Of a stretch of DNA of 64,000 nt, positions 42,701 to 56,600 are shown in pieces (within the stretch, counting starts at the first letter, position 1; the number at the start of each line of letters is the position of its first letter). The notes under the pieces were generated by a model, which was not told where the DNA came from, made no database searches, and was given only the letters and a program-made list of their open reading frames with translations. A program made the translations under genes and the position numbers. Source of the stretch: Cladocopium goreaui (taxonomy: Eukaryota; Sar; Dinophyceae; Suessiales; Symbiodiniaceae); assembly GCA_947184155.2 (NCBI GenBank), contig CAMXCT020001492.1, positions 1 to 64,000 of the forward strand, in the 5' to 3' direction.

Positions 42701-45700
42701 TCGAAACGCAAAGAAGAACATGTTTTTATAGTGAGTTTATCGAGGCTACTCTGAATAACCTGGAATATCCGTTTAAGATACTGGTTGGTGGTATACCTAC
42801 CCCTCTGAAAAATGATGGAGTTCGTCAGTTGGGATTATTATTCCCAATATAGGGAAAAATAATGAAAAATAAAAGTCGTGTTCCAAACCACCAAGCAGAC
42901 TTCCTATCACTGCTAATATGGTGCATAGTCGCCAAACAGAGGCACGGCAAATCCAAAAATCCCCAGGGGACCACCACTTTGTGTCAATAACCATGTTAAA
43001 GCCCCGTTGTTCATGGTCAAGAACCATGCTAAATCTCATTTTTTTGCTAATTTAGCCTCCTGTAAACTGACATAGATGTGGAAAATCATCATGTTTTATA
43101 GGATTTTATAGATAAATCATCTATAAATGGACCATTTTCCACATTTATGCCAATTTATGCTAGTTTGCCCCAGGGTAATCCAGTTTTTTCACTCCACTTC
43201 ATCGGCCAGTCATGGCCACTTCATCGGCCAAGCGACAGCGGTAGGACTCAAACTCCACCCCCAGGGTGTACCTTGGAGTGGTGGATTAAGTCCCACAAAA
43301 GCTGGAAAAGTCATGTATCCCTATTTTAGTGACATTTTGTTTACCCTCCTGGTTGTGACTAACAGTTTGCTATTGCAAATGGCCCAGTCGAAATAGTTGA
43401 TTTTCCCATTGATTGAAAATGGTGATTTTCCATCGTTTTTTTGTATGTTTACCAGAGGGTACTCTTCTACCATTCTACCTGTAATATCCCTTTAAGATAC
43501 TGGTTGGTGGTATACCTACCCCTCTGAAAAATATGAGTTCGTCAGTTGGGATTATTGTTCCCAATATATGGAAAAATAAAAAATGTTCCAAACCTATATA
43601 TATATCATTATATATCTTTAGCACATCCAAGCGTACTGATCGATGCTCTGCTTGGTTCGGAAGAGGACACTGAAGAGCCCCACGTCGCGCTCCTGTCCAG
43701 CCGTTAGAAAATGTCTGACTGGGCCTCCAAGATGATTTCGCTATGAGACGCTTCTATGCTAATAAAGGTGGCTGCTACAGAGGGAAGGGAGAACTACTAT
43801 ATCTATTATTTTATCATTTATGTATGTTTATATATATACAGATATGATATGCATCAAGTTTCACTTCAGGTATGTTTCTGCTGTACTGAACATGCAGATT
43901 TCTTGTATTCGATCACTGCATTGAGGGCCAATAATCCCATCATGACCAAATTATCCAGTCTCAAGACATGTCTGGCAAGATCTTCAGAAACTTGTCTCAG
44001 TCTCAGATATGAGCATCAAACCATATCAAACCACATTAGGCCATCAGGTATCCAAGAAGCTGAATATTTACAAGTGGCACGAACAATGATCAACATCTCT
44101 TGGGAAAACAAAGCAAACTGCGAACAATCTGCACTTCTCATAATCATAATTCATGCACCTAAAAAAATCAACTAACCATAACTTGTGACCATTTGAGGTA
44201 TTTGGAGATGATTCAACTATTTGGGGATCATTCCAACTATAGTAATTATTCATACTTATCCAAGGCGACCATTCCAGCCCTTCCGGAGGCTCCTCGCAAG
44301 TCCACTCCGCGCAACTTTTTCCTTGGCACCCGCCGGCGACGAAAAAAAGGGGATCATCGTAGCACGGATGGAGAGACCCAGTGATTAATGGGACCATGAA
44401 TGTCAACCCCGGATTGATAAACCATGGTTTATTAATGTTTATTAATTAGAGGGCTACTCCCCAAATAGTCATAATCTGATACCCCCCAATTAAAAAGCCG
44501 TTTCGGGTTTATTAATCCGGGGTTGACATTATACATAATTTGATGATGGGATAATGATAGAAGAACATAGAATAACCTGGGACAATACGAGAAAGTATGG
44601 GATCATCATTTGTGTGTGTGTCTGAATCAGGACTTTGCAACCCAACAAAAAAGGCTGCCATGTGCGCTAGTGCAGCCAGCTGCATGTCAAAATTCAGAAC
44701 CATAACAAAAGGACAATTGACTTTGGTTGTGATATGTCGCGATGTAGTACTGAACCACTCCAGATCATTCCAGAATTGCATGGTTTCTCTGCAGGAAAAC
44801 AATGGGTTCACTGGTAAAAAAAAATGCCAGAACATGCCTTCTCAGGAGCCAGTTCCATGAATCATCGACAACTCTCTAATTTAGTTGGACACCCTTGTGA
44901 AGCACAGAGAGATGTCTGCGGGGGCCCCTACCAGTAGAAATGGCTAAAGATGACAAACCATTAAACCTCAATGGGCCGCCTCATTATACTTCATGGAAAC
45001 CCCATGAATCTCTATCAAGCCCCATTTTTTAACCCATTAAACCCACCCATTCAATCCCAATCAATTCCATTAGATTTCATGAAACAAATCCATTAGATTC
45101 CCATGGAAATCTCCATCCCATATGCTCCATGGTGCTGGAATATTTATACACCAACAAAACTACCCTTGTCCATTTTATCACCATCAGTTTTCTAGGTTTT
45201 TCTATACCAGCACCGTTTTGTTCGCATCTGATCCCATGAAAAATTGCTCCCTGGTGATCTCTCCATCAAGGCACCGTTGTAGTTTTCCGTCTTGCAGCGG
45301 CACATTTGGATCTCGGTCTCAATCCTCGGATCGCGGGGGACGACCACCGTTCTGAATGTTGGCTTTTTCTAGGCTGCCGTCAGTTGGGAAACATATCTAT
45401 CACTACTAGGAACATCAAGTATGATACAATTCAGAGATTGTATCTAATATAATATAATCAGCTATAGTATGTATATCTATAGTCTATAGCAAATATCGAT
45501 TTATACAGGATGGGGCCCAAGATAGCGTACTGCCTTATGTTTGTGGCTGAATTCCATGGTCTATGGTAGATATAACGAACTAGTTTTCATGGAGTTTATA
45601 AACCAACAAACATAACTGGGGAGCACCATCCTGTATGGGGGTTTCCTAAAATGGAGATACCCCAATAGCTGGATGGTTTATAAGGGAAAATTCATCTATA

Positions 45701-48700
45701 AATGGATGATTTGGAGGTACCCCTATTTCAGGAAACCTCCATATATGTGTATATAATCATATTATCTAGACACATCATATAATGATTTAAAATGTACACA
45801 TATGATTTGATGAAATGTTCATTAAATCCCATGATATACATGTTATAAATTTTACATATTACATAATATGCAAAATGTTAGAATCTTCATTCCCCCAAAA
45901 CGTTTTCGAGTCACATGGGAAACTTTCACACACCCACGGCCTTCTAGGCCGTGGCAGGTCAATATCATGAGCATCCTATGGTCATATTGTGATCATGAGA
46001 AAACATTGGAAACCCACTCATAATATAATATACATATATAGGATGGTTTTAACAATATATCTATTCAATGTAGGATGGTATATAGATAATATATTCATAA
46101 TGAGCATCCCATATATTGGTTATAAATCCAATGGTTAAAACATGGGGATTCCAATTAGAAATGTACCTTGTATGATCCCGAGGGGGTCCAGTGGAAAAAT
46201 CAGCCCAGGGATGGAAGGTACATTTCACATCTCCGACATCCCCGGTTCCGATCATCATGGATCATCATTTTCCCAATGTAAATTCCATGGGAGATCTTCA
46301 GGATCCTAAAATGGAGCTACGTTAGTACCATATTATCGGCCATATTTTGTGGGGATATCCTTCATTTCTCCTGGTGCTAAACGCAGGGAATGTTCGGGAA
46401 TGATCCATAATCACTAGTAATAATCATCCCAGCAACCCCCATTCCCCCATTCCCATCCATTCCCTACGTTCAGCACCAGTAAGATTAGCTATGTTCATCC
46501 TATTTCAATGGCTATGATCCTGTTTCCAATGGCATTTTCCACCATTTCCATGGCCATTTCAGAGCCCGTTTTCGAAGCCCAATTCAAGGGAAAATCTAGG
46601 GCTTTGTAGATCCAATGCCAAATCCATTGAAAAGTGCCGAGCCACTCTCGCCATCGGGCGCAGGTCCGTCGTGCAATCATGGTGTTGTCACCTAGAGGCT
46701 CGGATGAGGAAAGAACGTTGGAGTGGTTTCAGGGAACATATAACTATGGAAAATCACGATTTTCAATGGGTAAATCCACTATAAACGGCCCATTTTCCAT
46801 AGCTTTTTGTTAAATTACCAGAGGGTATTCTTCATGTGTTGACCTTTGCAATCCTTTGCATCGAACTTCCATCAACTTCCCGATCCAAGGAACCATTCAC
46901 GATGCAAACATCACCCCACCAGAAGTGCACATGTCGAGCCGCCGGATTGTAGGCAAACCTCGTGGAACAGAAATGTTCATGGCATTTCATGGGAATATAG
47001 TGGATAGTAGGTTTTTATATACGAGTAATGGGATACATAATGACGTAATGGGCTATTTATGTATATATATATAAGTATAAGTATATAACAACCAACAATA
47101 TGACATATGGCTTGTGGTCATCCATCTGCCATGGAAATCCCAACATCATAGATACATCACTGGGAAAAAAAACACAAATCCCCATGAAAATGAAGTGATG
47201 ATCATGCCCAAACATACAATCCATCTTTGACCATGGTATCTGGATGTATCTGGACTTCTTCACCAAGTCCAGCCCAACAAATTGGCAAAGCCAAGGCCAA
47301 TTTTGACGGCCGCTTCAACTGGTTTTGGGATGTTCTGAGTTGGGGGCCCTATTCTAAGAAGCTTCAGAAATGTCTCAGGTCAATTCACACATGGAGGTTT
47401 CCAAAAATAGGGGAATTCCCCAAAAATCATCCATTTGATGTTCGGATTTTCCATGAAATAAACCATCCAGCGAGCTTGGGGTACCCCCAGTCCTCGTTTT
47501 CCGTTAAAAATTAAGGGACATACTACAGGATGGGGCCCCCAGTCGATAGCGTTCAGTTGCCTTACGTTTGTGGCTGAATTCTATGGTTTATGGTAGATAT
47601 AACGAACTAGTTAATGTGGGTTATTTCATGGTTTATAAAGCAACAAACATAACTGGGGGGCCCACCCTGTACAGGAAACCATGGTCTTTCCGATTTGTTT
47701 TTTTGCTTTTCTTGTGGGGACTTTATTATAAATGTGTTACATCATCCTATACAAACTTCATTAGCCATTCATCGGTTTCCATTTGTTTGCCGGGGGTGGA
47801 TTTGTTTGACCATCTAAGATTCCAGGGACGGGATGTTCACAAAAAGCAACATGGGATGGCTATAGTCGATCTTGTGGGGATAGTCCAAGTCTTTCTATCT
47901 ACCCTACTAAGACTTGCTTCCAAGATCCCTACCGACCTTAAAGGGGGGGGAATCTTAAAAAATGTAACTTACATTTTTGGGGATTTGAACCTTGAAAATG
48001 TAAGATTACATGTTTATTTCTCTTGACGTTTTGATACCTTAAACAAGGTAACTTACATTTTGGGGAGGTCCCTCAAAATATAAGTCCAGCTAAATATAAG
48101 TTACATTTTTTAAGGTATCAAAAACAGTGGGTGAGCGAAAAAAGAATCCTTGGGTGGGAGGGTCTCTAAATGTAGCTTGCGCCCCTCCGAAGGTAGTTTG
48201 TAACCCTTGGGCCTTTTCCAGGGGAAAGAGTCATGTACACAGAGTTTAGTGGGTACAAAGTTACATTTTCAAGACCTCCTCAAAACATGTCTAGCTTACA
48301 TTTTTTGACCCCACCCCTCCGAAAAATGTAAGTTCCACTAAGGGTGGGGATCTGCCAGGGTCAGGTCCGAAGCTCTTCCAGTTTCTAGGGCTGCAACTGA
48401 AGCTATCAGCTATCGTAAGTAGGGAATGAATACTATTGGACAAATCGTCGCCAGTATACATTCCCAAGATGATACTATTGGATATTTACTGGAAGTATTT
48501 ACCCTAAGTATGATCAATTCGATTGGATGGTAGGGAGTCTCATATCATCACACGTAAATTACGGTAAATTCAAACGGCTCGCTGAAGATGATCAACAGCT
48601 GATCGCCAAAGTCTTCCAAGAGATGTAGCACGGCTTTAGTGAAGTTACCTTTGGGGGGGCTCATTCCTTCAGATGCATTAGTAATTCTGGGTCATTCACT

Positions 48701-51700
48701 TGAGTGTATAACCCTCAAAAATATGCAAGAATCACGGACCCTCCTGGGTGTGTCTGAACATGGGCTATACCTCCCAATCTTGGCTATTTCTTGGAAAATG
48801 AACACATGAAGCAATGGATTTAGGGCACCCTATTTTCAACCCCAAATGCTTCAAAATGGTCCCTATCATCCCTACAGTTATGGCTCTTTACATGTATATA
48901 TATATATGTATTATATATATATATATATGAATTATTATGTATATATATGATATATATATATATATATGTCACTAAGTCACCCCATTGATGGAATGATAAC
49001 CACATCAAAAATCCTCATGGAAAAACCGTCCCGAAATCATCGATTTTAATCTTGTCCCAGGTGCAGAGGGGGCCAATCCAGCGTACTGGTCTGCAAACCT
49101 GGCGGGGCAAACCTGGCGATGTTCTAATGGGGTACCCTCTGGTAATTTAACAAATAGCTATTGAAAATGACCATTTATAGTGAGTTTTCCCGTTAAAAAT
49201 GGTGATTTTCCATAGCTATGTTAGTTTACCAGAGGGTAGCTCAAAAAAATGAGTGTTTTTTTTGCAAAGGTTCTAATGTGGTAAAGCCAATGATGTCAAC
49301 TATCACTGGATTGGTTTAAGAGAAATTTTACGACCCTATTTTTTGATGGGTTTTCCCCATGGTTTCCGGTTTCAATTTTCCCTTCAATCCCATCAAACTA
49401 TCCTGCAAAATCACCAGACATGGGTGGTTTTGTAACCCTCCACTTCAATGGTAGCTTTGTAAAAAAAAAATGTTGGGTTTACCGCAAGCCAAAGCCAACG
49501 CTGTCAAAACTGAAAATCCCTCCAGTAAACTAACAGTTTGCAATGGAAAATAGACCCTTTATAGGTATTTATAATTTATAAATATTATATAAATGGATTG
49601 ATTTATAATAATTAAATATATATATATATATTATATTAAAGATAGATATTCATATAAGTAGATTATTGATTTACCTATTAAGATAGATATTCATAGCTAT
49701 GTTAAATTGCTGGTAAGTTGCATTATTTAACTGTAATTGCATGTTCTGAGCTTCCCGGTTTAGAAAGACCTTTGAAAACAAGGTCTTTTTTGCAAGACAT
49801 GTTCAACTTGACTTGCACGGCTAAATAAGTATGTCTTGGTATTCAAAGTGATTTGCCAAATCTTGAGGTGCCAAATCCTACATAACAAATCCTTAGAATT
49901 TCTACCTCAGAATAAACATATCCCACTTGTACATAAACCGAGCACTCAACCGTAGCAATCCATGTCTTCACCAGGCCACGTCTGGAGGCGTCAGCTGCTT
50001 TCGTTGGAAGCCCAGCATGCTGCAGCTCCGTTTGAAGAGCCGTGGTATTCCATTTCTCGAGATAGGCCTGGGTATGTTGGGTGCGACTCAAAGCATCCTC
50101 CACGGTTTCTCTGGAAAAACACTATTTTAATAGGTAAAACAGCTGTAAATATCAATGGTCCATTTTCCATGGCAAACTGTTAGAAAAGCCCTAACTTTCA
50201 CGGTTTAGAAAATCATTGACCGAAAATGTGCAAGTTTTTCTCATTGTTTCCCCTATTAATATTATGATTGGACACAAATTATCATAATTTTCCATGTTAA
50301 ATGTTATAACAATTTGGCCATTTGGCAGGCATATCGTATTTATTTAATTTTCCATATTCATTTCATTTTGCATGTATTCAAAGTTCAAAATTACATCATC
50401 ATAATTTTCCATATCACCATTTGGGGGGCATAAGCTCCATTTCTGGACAGAACCAAATGCTTACCCCTGTTCCACCAGGCCGTTCACAGAGACAAGCCCC
50501 TGGTCATCCCGGGCCATGGCAATCCAAATATCATGGGGAATGTTAAAATGACCTATGAACATCTGTGAAAATGGATGGATGAAAATGATATTCATAGAAT
50601 AGATAACATAGAAAATAGATTAGATGACATAGAAAATTAGATACATTCCATGAAACAAAACTCTGAAAATGGATTGATGACCATCCTTTGCTATCTGTAC
50701 TGCAATCTACTCAAGTTTTGACCAGTCACAGGTGGGAATCCCTACCGCTTTTTGTACCCGGAAAAAGTCACTGGTTGATGATCACCATCCCTATTAAAAA
50801 AACAGACATTGACTTACTGGTGCTTAGTAGGGAAATGGATGGGTTGCTGGGGGTTGCTGGGATGATTATTACTGGTGATTATGGATCATTCCCGAAAATT
50901 CCCTGCTAAGCACCAGTAAGTTGAAGGATGGAATACCACCTTATCAGACACTCCCTGAGCCCAGGAGCCAAGTAATCTCCAATGAGCGCTGCCTCTTGAT
51001 CCGCTTCCTCCGATCAGTGCGGATGAAACACACTCCAAGAATAGGTTGTGGGACATATGACCACAGATAATACAATATATATATATATGTAATATTATAT
51101 CATATATATATACATATATATATATGTTATGTATAATAATATATATATAACATAATATATATATATACCAAGATATACCAATGTTTCAGGAACCGTTCAG
51201 GAAAAATCCAGTTAGACATCGTGTTGAGTTGTCTCTTAGGTGAAAAAAAGGCCCTTGGTTCTATCGTCTTCATCTCCACATGGGTCATTTTTTCACCAGT
51301 AAATCAGGTGAGAAAAATGTGTTGTTGCCTCTAGGCCTGGTCTCTGGAAATTTCTGAAATAGGCACTAGAGTATGTTAATGACTGCTTGGTGGTTGAGCC
51401 CTACCCCTCTGAAAAATGATGGAGTGAGTTCGTCAGTTGGGATGATGACATCCCAACTGAATGGAAAGTCATAAAATTCCATGGTTCCAAACCACCAATC
51501 AGATGATGGTTTAAAACCCCTGTAAGTGCTACAGAAACACATTGAGCCAATCAACCAGGGTCTGTCGGGTCACCCTTAAAGATTCGACCGACCCTTGGTC
51601 GGTCTCCACCAACCCTATTAGAATCCAAACAAACCCTAGAAATAAGGAATATTAGGGGTATATTCTCCCTGTATCTCCCTGTTAAATCCAGATTTTTTTG

Positions 51701-53643
51701 ACTTTGGATGACTTTGGATGACTTTGGAACACCAAAAATGCGACGGAGCGAGTATCCAAACGCCGACCCAAATCCGCAGACCAGGCGGAACCGTAACTCC
51801 ACCTGAGCAACCGCCACGCTTGGAAGTCCATTGATTCAATTGATTCAGTTGAGTCAGAGGTTTCTCAAAATCGGGGACCCCCAAATCATCCATGTGATTT
51901 TCGGCTTTCCCTCATCAACCATCCACTTTGGGGTACCCCGATTTTTCTTCCGCATTTTCGGGGTCCCGTTCATATAAACAACACCCCCAATTCCGAAACC
52001 CATGGGAGCCATCCAGTGATGGGATGGCCCGAGTTTTTCGCCCAGGTTTCGAGGCGAATGGAAAATCCATCGGAAGGTGGCGATGTCACCCATAGGAAAA
52101 GCACAAAAATGATGGATTCATGGGCAAAAGGATTGATGCTGATGAGGAGGATTGGAAAAAAAGATGGTCTTTCCGGATGAGAATATAACAGCAATGACGG
52201 TGATTTTTGGAAATGAATATGATGATGGTGCTGAGGATGTTTATCATGATGCCTATGTTGATGATAGCAATGATAATAGTATAGTCAATGCTAGCAATTG
52301 TAATGAAACCAATGAAAGACATGGTATGAGTGATAGCAATGAGAACAATGAGAACATGCATGGTGGTGATGATGAAGTGATTAAGTGACAAAGTGATGAA
52401 GTGCTGCAGTGATAGAGTGATAGGGGATACTATTCCTTCATGATGGTTGGTGAATGGGGTTTCCTATCATCCAGCCAGTGATAAATCTCACAGAAGGTGG
52501 CATGGCAACCTTAACATTAAATCTAATTCTCGAAGATATGTACATGTAAGTATTGTGCACAAAAACTCATACAAAGTCTCGCGGCTTTGGCTGGCTGCAT
52601 CAACCGTTTTTTAAGCGAAATATTCTTGAAACCAACATCACTTTGTAGATCATGTTACTTCGGGAAAGGAAAACAACAACATTTTCCAACCATTTTCCCA
52701 GGTTTTCTACATCAACCAGCTGCACCTCACCCTTATTTCGGACCCGCGAGTGCGAGCGCGGTTCCAGTTATAAGTCGATATACTGGTCCATGGTGGATGT
52801 AGGGGATGAAACCAGATGTTTTGGGAGCATGAGATATGAACGGGCCAGATGGGCAAACTATATATATGCTTCAGTCATGTTCAGTCATATCATGTTATTT
52901 CTCAACTTATGGAGGGACTGTCACCATGATGATACCGGTACCCATCTAACACACCAACTGCACCCCCATATGATATCGGTTCCCATCGTCGCTTCGAACC
53001 GACCATTGCAACCCAGGGACCAACGGTAGACGGTTTCGCCCGTGGTCAACGCGCCCCCGGATTGCCGTTCGAGGAGCGCGTCATAGACGTCCCAGTTCCT
53101 GGCAAGGGAAGCGCTACGATGGGCGTAAATTAACAGAGACCCTGCCAGATAGGGGTTGGAAGACTAGTGAAACCACTATAAATAGGTCATTTTCAGGGTC
53201 GAACTGTTAAATTACCAGGGGGTACTTGGGGGTTCATCCCACTTAGTAAGTTTTTCTAGGCTGCAACTCTAGTTATAAGTGGATTAACCCTACTTATCCT
53301 ACTTACAACCAGGGATATAAGATGATATAAGCTACTGACTAAGTGGGATGAGCCACGAAAAACGTTATTGTGTTGGTTTGAATGGTTTGTGGTGAATGAT
53401 TGTGGTTATTGGTCATGGAGATAATGTGTGTGTGTATGTCTATTGGTTGTGGTGTGATTATTCTTAAATATGTATGTAAATGTATATAATTATGGTTTAG
53501 GATTGTGGTCATAGTTATTAAATGTAGTTTTAATGTGTACCCTCTGGTAAACTAACAAAAAGCTATTGAAAATGGCCATAGAAATAGTGGATTTTCTCAT
53601 TAAACATGGTGATTTTCCATAGCTATGTTAAATTACCAGAGGG

Positions 53644-53676
<33 letters not shown>

Positions 53677-56600
53677 CCGCCGTCCGCCGTCCATCCTGGT
53701 GCTGAGTATGCATTGGTCGATGGGGTTCCCAGAAATGCATGGGGGATCCCCAATAGCTCGCTGGATGGTTTATTTCATGGAACATCCGAACATAAAATGG
53801 ATGATTTGGGGGTACTCCCATGACTTAGGAAACCTCCATAACTTGGTTTTGGTGATGTGGATTTTGGTGTAACCCGTGGCGTTGTATGTTGAATTGCATC
53901 CCATTAGATATTCTCAGCATGATCATGCAAATCCTCCATGATTTATGATCGCTTCATCCTCATGTCTTCGCTCATTATACGATATCATGAGGTATCTAAT
54001 CACCATGATCCTTACTTGATGACAGATTTTCCACCATTTTCCCATGAATTTCTCTTTTGAGGCCTGGACAAAAGATGAATGAATCCCCTATACCCTATGA
54101 AAAACATCCCATTCAAACCCTGAACAAAAACCCCATCAAACCCCGTGAAAAACCCTATCACAAACTATACGTACAAACCATCGTGGTTTTATGCACAGAA
54201 AGTGGCCCCGGTCCCATGACGCAAATGCGGCAGCCAGCCATGGTTCAATGAACATCCCATTTATTCACTATGAATTCGTTAATTCACCCCCTATTCAATC
54301 ACCATTAAATCACCATTAAATCAGCACTAAATCAGCACTAAATCACCATGAAATCACCATTACATTGCCAATCTTAGATACCTGGCAAAATAAAAAAAAT
54401 AGCTGCTTAGTGGATATTCCCATAGCAAAAGATTTCTCAGAATTCTCAAGTACCCATCCAAGGTTGACCTAGATTACATTCCTGCGGCAAAGCAAGGATT
54501 GCTGTGGGTAAAACAATGTCATAAACCATCCCCCAGTCATCACTATTTTGATAGGTGCTCCAGGAAAATGAGTGGTAAAAATGACATTGTTTTAGCCAAT
54601 AATCACCATGATATTTCCAATAAAATCACCATTAAATCACCAAGAAATCACCATTATAATCCCCATTAATCATCATTAATCATCATTAATCCCCATGAAT
54701 CACCATTATATTCCCAATGCGGCAAGGCAAGGCGCATGTGGAAGGGGCTGTACCAACAACTCACCGTCTCTCCGTCGTCATCGCGGCGCAGCTCGCAGAT
54801 CTGTTGGTCAGCTTCCAAGGCATGGCAGCTCCTAAGGGATCTCAGTGATAAACGAAAAATGGTGGATTTATATGGATTTATATGGTGGTTATTTATATGG
54901 ATGGAACAAAAACTGATTTCTATGGATGTTATTGACTTATATGGATTTGTATGGTTATTTATATGAAAAAATGTGATTTCTATGGATTTATTTTGATTTA
55001 TATGGTTTTGTATGGTGATTTACATGGTGACTTCAAAAATGAAATTGGTGAAAAAAACATTGTGATTTATGGATTTAACTAACGGTTTTAGGTGCTGCAC
55101 ACATGCTGATTTACATGGATTTGTATTTGATGTACCATCTGGTTATTTAACATAGCCATGGAAAAACCCTTGTAAATGGAGGTTTTAATGGGAAAATCAT
55201 CTATAAATGGGCCATTTTCCATGGCTATGTTAAATAACCAGAGGGTACTCACTTAGATGGAGATATCACTTTGCTGCATTCTCCAGCCAATTTTTGATGG
55301 TCTGGAACCAAACAGTGCCAGTCTCAAAAACTATTCGCGACATGTCTTGTAGGCTCTTTGTTGATGTGTATAATGTACACATATTACGCATTTATACCGT
55401 CTATAGCAGCAACAAAAAAAGTGACTATCCAAGGTTTCGAGGGATTTAACTTGATGGATTTGACAAAAATATCAGGTTCCAGTGAAGGAATCTTAAAGGG
55501 ATTTAAAGGGTACCATGGGGGGTAGTAAAAAGTATGTTCTCCACAAAACAAACATGCACAATGTGGGCAACCCAATAAAAAAACCCACCATTTTGGATAG
55601 GATTTATTGTGATTTTAGGGATGGTTTTAAAGTTTTTCTTCGTGGGTTTACCCAATCATTTCTTTTACAGCACCATGATATTCTGGTTGCAGTCATTTTT
55701 GCCCATCCAATATCATTCCGTTGAGGCCCGTGCCCCTGTGTTAAAAGATATTCCTATTCATGGATTGGCTTGAGGAACCACCAAAATAAAACATATTCCC
55801 TATAGATTCCCTATATTGTAGTGGGTTTCCCATGGAGAATTTATAAAAAATCATCTGAAGATCCAAGTATTCTAAACTCCTGAGAACAGGTCACCAGGTG
55901 GTCAATCCTGGAATAAACCATCAGTCATAGAAAAAAATGCTGGCCAAGTGGATAAATTCACAGACCTGAAACAATCTGGTTGGTGGTTTTAACCATCTTG
56001 AAAAATATGAGTCAGTTGGGATGATTATTCCCAATATGTGGGAAAATAAAATTCATGTTCCAAACCACCAACCAGTTATTATGATAATTACTCCTACAAA
56101 CCATCATTCCAGTGACGTCACATTGAGGTCATAAGATATTTTTTCCAGATATATCGGATTGAAATGACAAGTTTTGACCATGTTTCCACTGGACCACAGA
56201 TTTTGACCCAAAACAGTCATCATAATTTGACCCTTAGCCTCCAACTAACATAGCTATCGTATAGATGATCCATTTAAAATCGATGATTTAGCTATAAAAA
56301 AAGGTGATTTTCCAGTTCGCTTGTTGTGTGTTTACTGGATGGTACCCGGCCTGGTAAACGTTGACACAACGAACTGGAAAATCACCATTTTTAATAAGTC
56401 CTAGAACTAAGGTTCTATAATGTTATATATCATTATAAACCAAGATAACTATGGAAAATCACCATGTTTCATGGGAAAACTCACGGAATAATGGCCATGT
56501 TCTATGTCGCTTTTTGTGTGTTTAGGCCGGGAAAATCGACCATGTTTCCACCAAGGCGCCATGCCTTGCAGTAGTTGCCGTTTGTGGCGATCTCATGACC

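Noticed and set aside
52152-52388. Acidic plus-strand frame rich in Asn and Asp
   Set aside because: Arises from the GATGAT/AATGAT low-complexity tract.
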